A DNA stretch of 64,000 nt, taken from contig JAKPSI010000087.1 of NCBI GenBank assembly GCA_029555415.1, positions 19,321 to 83,320 of the forward strand, read 5' to 3'. The notes below the pieces were generated by a model, which was not told the DNA's origin, made no database searches, and saw only the letters and a list, made by a program, of their open reading frames with translations. Source of the stretch: Bacteroidota bacterium. Lineage in GTDB: Bacteria > Bacteroidota > Bacteroidia > Chitinophagales > Chitinophagaceae. The stretch's first letter is position 1. Every line of letters begins with the position of its first letter. The translations under genes were made by a program, and so were the position numbers. Positions 61,544-64,000 of the stretch are shown piece after piece.

Positions 61544-61903
61544 CTATTGATCTTTCTTTTTCAAACTATTCAATATTGCTGTCAATATTCTTAATATCTC
61601 TTCACATTCAGCGATCAATTCAAAAGCAGTCATTTCATTTAGCGACTCACTGTCCTTCAGCAACCTAAGCCAATACCTGGTTTCTCTGGCCTCTTTATAC
61701 GCGATCTGCATCTTATGAGCGAAATCCCTTTTCGAACTTCCTCCAATAGCCTCTTCAACATTTGCCCCAACTGATGTACCACTTCGGAGCAATTGAACAC
61801 ATAATGCCCGTTCTACATCCATTTTAATGATCTGCTTATACAACTTCACGATCTTTAACCCGAACGCATAGGTTTTGTCAAGTATAACATTCTCCTTCAT
61901 CAC
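61544..61903 (-). CDS. Four-helix-bundle protein (S23-like intervening-sequence family)
   Basis: The 119-residue protein is all helical, with the family signatures YAFGLKIVKLYKQI, LCVQLLRSGTSVGANVEEAIGGSSKRDFAHKMQIAYKEARETRYWLRLL and a C-terminal helix ECEEILRILTAILNSLKK. Members form pentameric four-helix bundles and are best known from intervening sequences in 23S rRNA genes, but many, like this one, stand alone. The gene is more AT-rich than its neighbours and sits between two AT-rich arrays, so a late insertion between parE and DUF1835 is plausible. Function is unknown; nucleic-acid binding has been suggested for the family. Confidence 0.92.
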   Translation of the reverse strand: MMKENVILDKTYAFGLKIVKLYKQIIKMDVERALCVQLLRSGTSVGANVEEAIGGSSKRDFAHKMQIAYKEARETRYWLRLLKDSESLNEMTAFELIAECEEILRILTAILNSLKKKDQ

Positions 61904-61965
61904 AAATAGATTTTGATTTCCTATTTATCCAAGCACACATGCATTACATATGCTCCATAGCACTG

Positions 61966-62000
61966 TAATTATTAATTATTCATTCTTCATTTTTAATTCT
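61966..62000. repeat. TTATTCA/TTCTTCA word array at the parE stop codon
   Basis: The plus strand reads TAATTATTAATTATTCATTC then TTCATTTTTAATTC and overlaps the parE stop at 61993. On the sense strand it is G-containing and C-free (GAATGAATAAT). Confidence 0.6.
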
Positions 62001-63891
62001 TTTCCTCAACAATGTCCAGTTCCACTTTCAGATTACCGATAATGAATTCCTGACGCTCCATCGTGTTCTTGCCCATGTAATATTCCAGCAAATGCTGAAT
62101 ATGATCGCCCTGTTCCAGGCGCATCAGCTGTTTGCGGATGCCGGGACCTATGAATTGCGCAAATTCCTCAGGACTGATCTCACCCAATCCTTTGAATCGG
62201 GTGATCTCCGGTTTACCACCGAGCTTTTTCACGGCCGCCTGCTTTTCCGATTCGTCGTAACAATAGATCGTTTCCTGTTTGTTACGTACACGGAACAGCG
62301 GCGTTTCCAGCACATATACTTTCTCGTGCTTCACCAGGTCAGGGAAGAACTGCAGGAAGAAGGTCATCAGCAATAATCGGATGTGCATCCCGTCCACATC
62401 GGCATCGGTGGCGATCACGATATTGTTGTAGCGCAATCCTTCCAGCCCTTCTTCGATATTCAGCGCGTGCTGCAGCAGGTTGAATTCCTCATTTTCGTAC
62501 ACCACTTTCTTGGTAAGGCCGTAACAGTTCAGGGGTTTACCACGCAGACTGAACACGGCCTGTGTTTCCACATTGCGTGATTTGGTGATGGAACCACTCG
62601 CGGAATCACCCTCGGTGATGAATACTGTCGTTTCATTCTTCCTTGCGATGAACTCATCTTTGCCTTTGGCAGGCAGTTCATCATTCAGGTGGTAACGGCA
62701 GTCGCGCAACTTACGGTTGTGCAGATTCGCTTTCTTCGCGCGTTCATTCGCCAGTTTCTTGATACCGGCCAGGTCCTTACGTTCACGTTCACTTTGTTCG
62801 ATCCGCTTTTTCAGCGCATCCGCGATGGCTGGATTCTTATGCAGATAGTTGTCCAGTTCTTTCGCGAAGAAATCACCTACGAACTGACGCATGCTCTGTC
62901 CCCCTTCCTCCACGAACTGGGAACCCAGCTTGGTCTTGGTCTGTGATTCGAACACCGGCTCCACTACCCGCACGGAAACCGCCGCCACGATACCGGTACG
63001 GATATCAGCCGCTTCATAATCCTTTTTGAAGAAGTCACGGATCGTTTTCACATATGCTTCGCGGAATGCCTGCTGGTGTGTACCGCCCTGGGTGGTATGC
63101 TGACCATTGACGAAACTGTAGATATCCTCGCCATAGTCGTTGTTATGCGTGATCGCCACTTCGATATCATCGCCTTTCAGGTGGATGATCGGATAGCGGA
63201 TCTCATCTTCGTTCGTTTTGCGTTGCAGCAGGTCGAGCAGTCCGTTCCGGCTGATGAATGATTTGCCATTGAAGACGATCTTCAATCCCGCATTGAGGAA
63301 ACAATAGTTCCAGATCTGGTTCTCGAGGAATTCAGGCAGAAATTTGAAACTGCGGAAAACCGTATCATCAGGAATGAAAGTGACCATGGTCCCGTTATCA
63401 CCATCGGTTTTCGCTTCTTTGTATTCTTTGATGAGCGCACCTCTTTCGAATTCGGCGGTTTTCTCCTTGCCTTCACGGAAAGCCGTGACCTTGAAATACT
63501 GGCTCAGGGCATTCACCGCTTTGGTACCCACTCCGTTCAGACCTACGGATTTCTGGAACACCTTGCTGTCGTATTTCGCGCCGGTATTGATCTTACTCAC
63601 TACGTCCACCACTTTACCCAGCGGGATACCACGGCCGTAGTCACGGATCGTGACCTGTTTGCCTTCAATGGTCAGTTCAACGGACTTACCATAACCCATC
63701 GTGTATTCATCGATACAGTTATCGAGCACTTCTTTGACCAGGACATAAATACCGTCATCCGGCGATGAGCCATCACCCAGTTTACCGATATACATACCCG
63801 GACGCAGCCGGATATGCTCTTTCCAGTCGAGTGACTTGATACTATCTTCCGTATACTCAAAAAGATTGACAGCTTCTTTTTCTTTCGCCAT
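61993..63891 (-). CDS. parE: Type IIA topoisomerase subunit B, topoisomerase IV ParE type
   Basis: The 632-residue protein has a GHKL ATPase domain: [13 protein letters not shown] carries the catalytic Glu/Asn, YGRGIPLG and [15 protein letters not shown] the ATP lid. The transducer Lys is in SQTKTKLGS. The TOPRIM metal-binding domain has [10 protein letters not shown] and [17 protein letters not shown]. The C-terminal [15 protein letters not shown] is conserved for contact with subunit A. It provides ATP-driven strand passage with ParC, whose gene lies 1.6 kb downstream on the same strand. A -7 box and a GC-rich hairpin lie upstream. Assignment as ParE rather than GyrB rests on linkage to the ParC-type gene and on sequence features; it is likely but not certain. 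Confidence 0.92.
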   Translation of the reverse strand: MAKEKEAVNLFEYTEDSIKSLDWKEHIRLRPGMYIGKLGDGSSPDDGIYVLVKEVLDNCIDEYTMGYGKSVELTIEGKQVTIRDYGRGIPLGKVVDVVSKINTGAKYDSKVFQKSVGLNGVGTKAVNALSQYFKVTAFREGKEKTAEFERGALIKEYKEAKTDGDNGTMVTFIPDDTVFRSFKFLPEFLENQIWNYCFLNAGLKIVFNGKSFISRNGLLDLLQRKTNEDEIRYPIIHLKGDDIEVAITHNNDYGEDIYSFVNGQHTTQGGTHQQAFREAYVKTIRDFFKKDYEAADIRTGIVAAVSVRVVEPVFESQTKTKLGSQFVEEGGQSMRQFVGDFFAKELDNYLHKNPAIADALKKRIEQSERERKDLAGIKKLANERAKKANLHNRKLRDCRYHLNDELPAKGKDEFIARKNETTVFITEGDSASGSITKSRNVETQAVFSLRGKPLNCYGLTKKVVYENEEFNLLQHALNIEEGLEGLRYNNIVIATDADVDGMHIRLLLMTFFLQFFPDLVKHEKVYVLETPLFRVRNKQETIYCYDESEKQAAVKKLGGKPEITRFKGLGEISPEEFAQFIGPGIRKQLMRLEQGDHIQHLLEYYMGKNTMERQEFIIGNLKVELDIVEEKN

Positions 63892-63922
63892 GATGCACAG
63901 TCGTTTTCAGCGTGTTATAAAG

Positions 63923-63956
63923 GTCCGGGGCCTTCCGGCCCGGACGGGCAAATATA
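63923..63956 (-). promoter_or_regulatory. parE promoter -7 box and 5' leader hairpin
   Basis: On the minus strand TATATTTG (63949-63956) fits TAnnTTTG. Immediately downstream, where the transcript should begin, GTCCGGG (63939-63945 side) pairs with CCCGGAC (63923-63929 side) through seven perfect base pairs. The two sides enclose a smaller CCGG stem. The mRNA would therefore start with a GC-rich stem-loop, followed by about 30 unstructured bases before the start codon at 63891. Confidence 0.5.
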
Positions 63957-64000
63957 ACTTACAGGGGTGCCCAAATGGGGGCGGAATTGTCCACGAATGT

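Overview
The window looks like a chromosome segment of a Gram-negative Bacteroidota bacterium, most likely of the family Chitinophagaceae. The evidence is a SusC/SusD pair, three proteins ending in the gliding-motility-associated (type B) sorting domain of the type IX secretion system (T9SS), a PorP/SprF protein, a sensor kinase with a two-component propeller ectodomain, few Shine-Dalgarno-like sites, and -7 boxes of the Bacteroidota form TAnnTTTG upstream of several genes. No rRNA, tRNA, CRISPR array, insertion sequence or prophage was seen.

Layout: 1-4492 (+) is a nutrient-uptake operon (SusC partial, SusD, DUF4397 lipoprotein). 4756-6162 (-) is a fused SpmA/SpmB membrane protein, divergent from ychF. 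7950-11417 (-) is a very large outer-membrane barrel of unknown role. 11547-15547 (+) holds a T9SS cargo protein, a small barrel and an erythromycin-esterase-like protein. 15652-17814 (-) is an oligopeptidase B-type lipoprotein. 17920-18148 is a REP-like palindrome cluster. 18302-29285 (-) reads, in transcription order, murK-murQ, a candidate threonine leader peptide, thrA-thrB-thrC, an unknown gene and sdhC-sdhA-sdhB. 29404-38276 (+ mostly) holds an S41 protease, an ECF sigma factor with its probable anti-sigma factor, cystathionine beta-synthase, an unknown 371-aa protein and class II aldolase. 38483-46265 is a surface-protein block: a small lipoprotein, porP/sprF with a 1051-aa T9SS protein, and, divergently, a 1022-aa IgGFc-binding-like T9SS protein. 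That last gene is followed at short spacing by a NarL-type response regulator and a propeller histidine kinase. 50064-57681 (+) holds a DUF4932 metalloprotease-like protein, a Pr6Pr membrane protein, a second small lipoprotein, a DPP-IV-like peptidase, accD, smpB and an unknown secreted protein. 57879-63891 (-) holds topoisomerase IV parE and parC, with a four-helix-bundle gene and a DUF1835 gene between them.

The most unusual signal is in the spacers. More than twenty intergenic regions carry short arrays of imperfect 6-10 base words (for example TTACCTA, TTATCCA, TTCAAAA, TGACTAT, ACTGCCT). Words are uniform within an array and differ between arrays. Their strand bias follows the neighbouring genes: the sense strand is G-rich just after a stop codon and C-rich just before a start codon. 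Several arrays supply the stop codon itself. Other points worth a second look are a threonine/isoleucine-rich leader ORF with hairpins before thrA, a perfect 18-bp palindrome between two divergent T9SS cargo genes, two small lipoproteins with a CX4CH heme-like motif, and a possible structured RNA near 35.8 kb.
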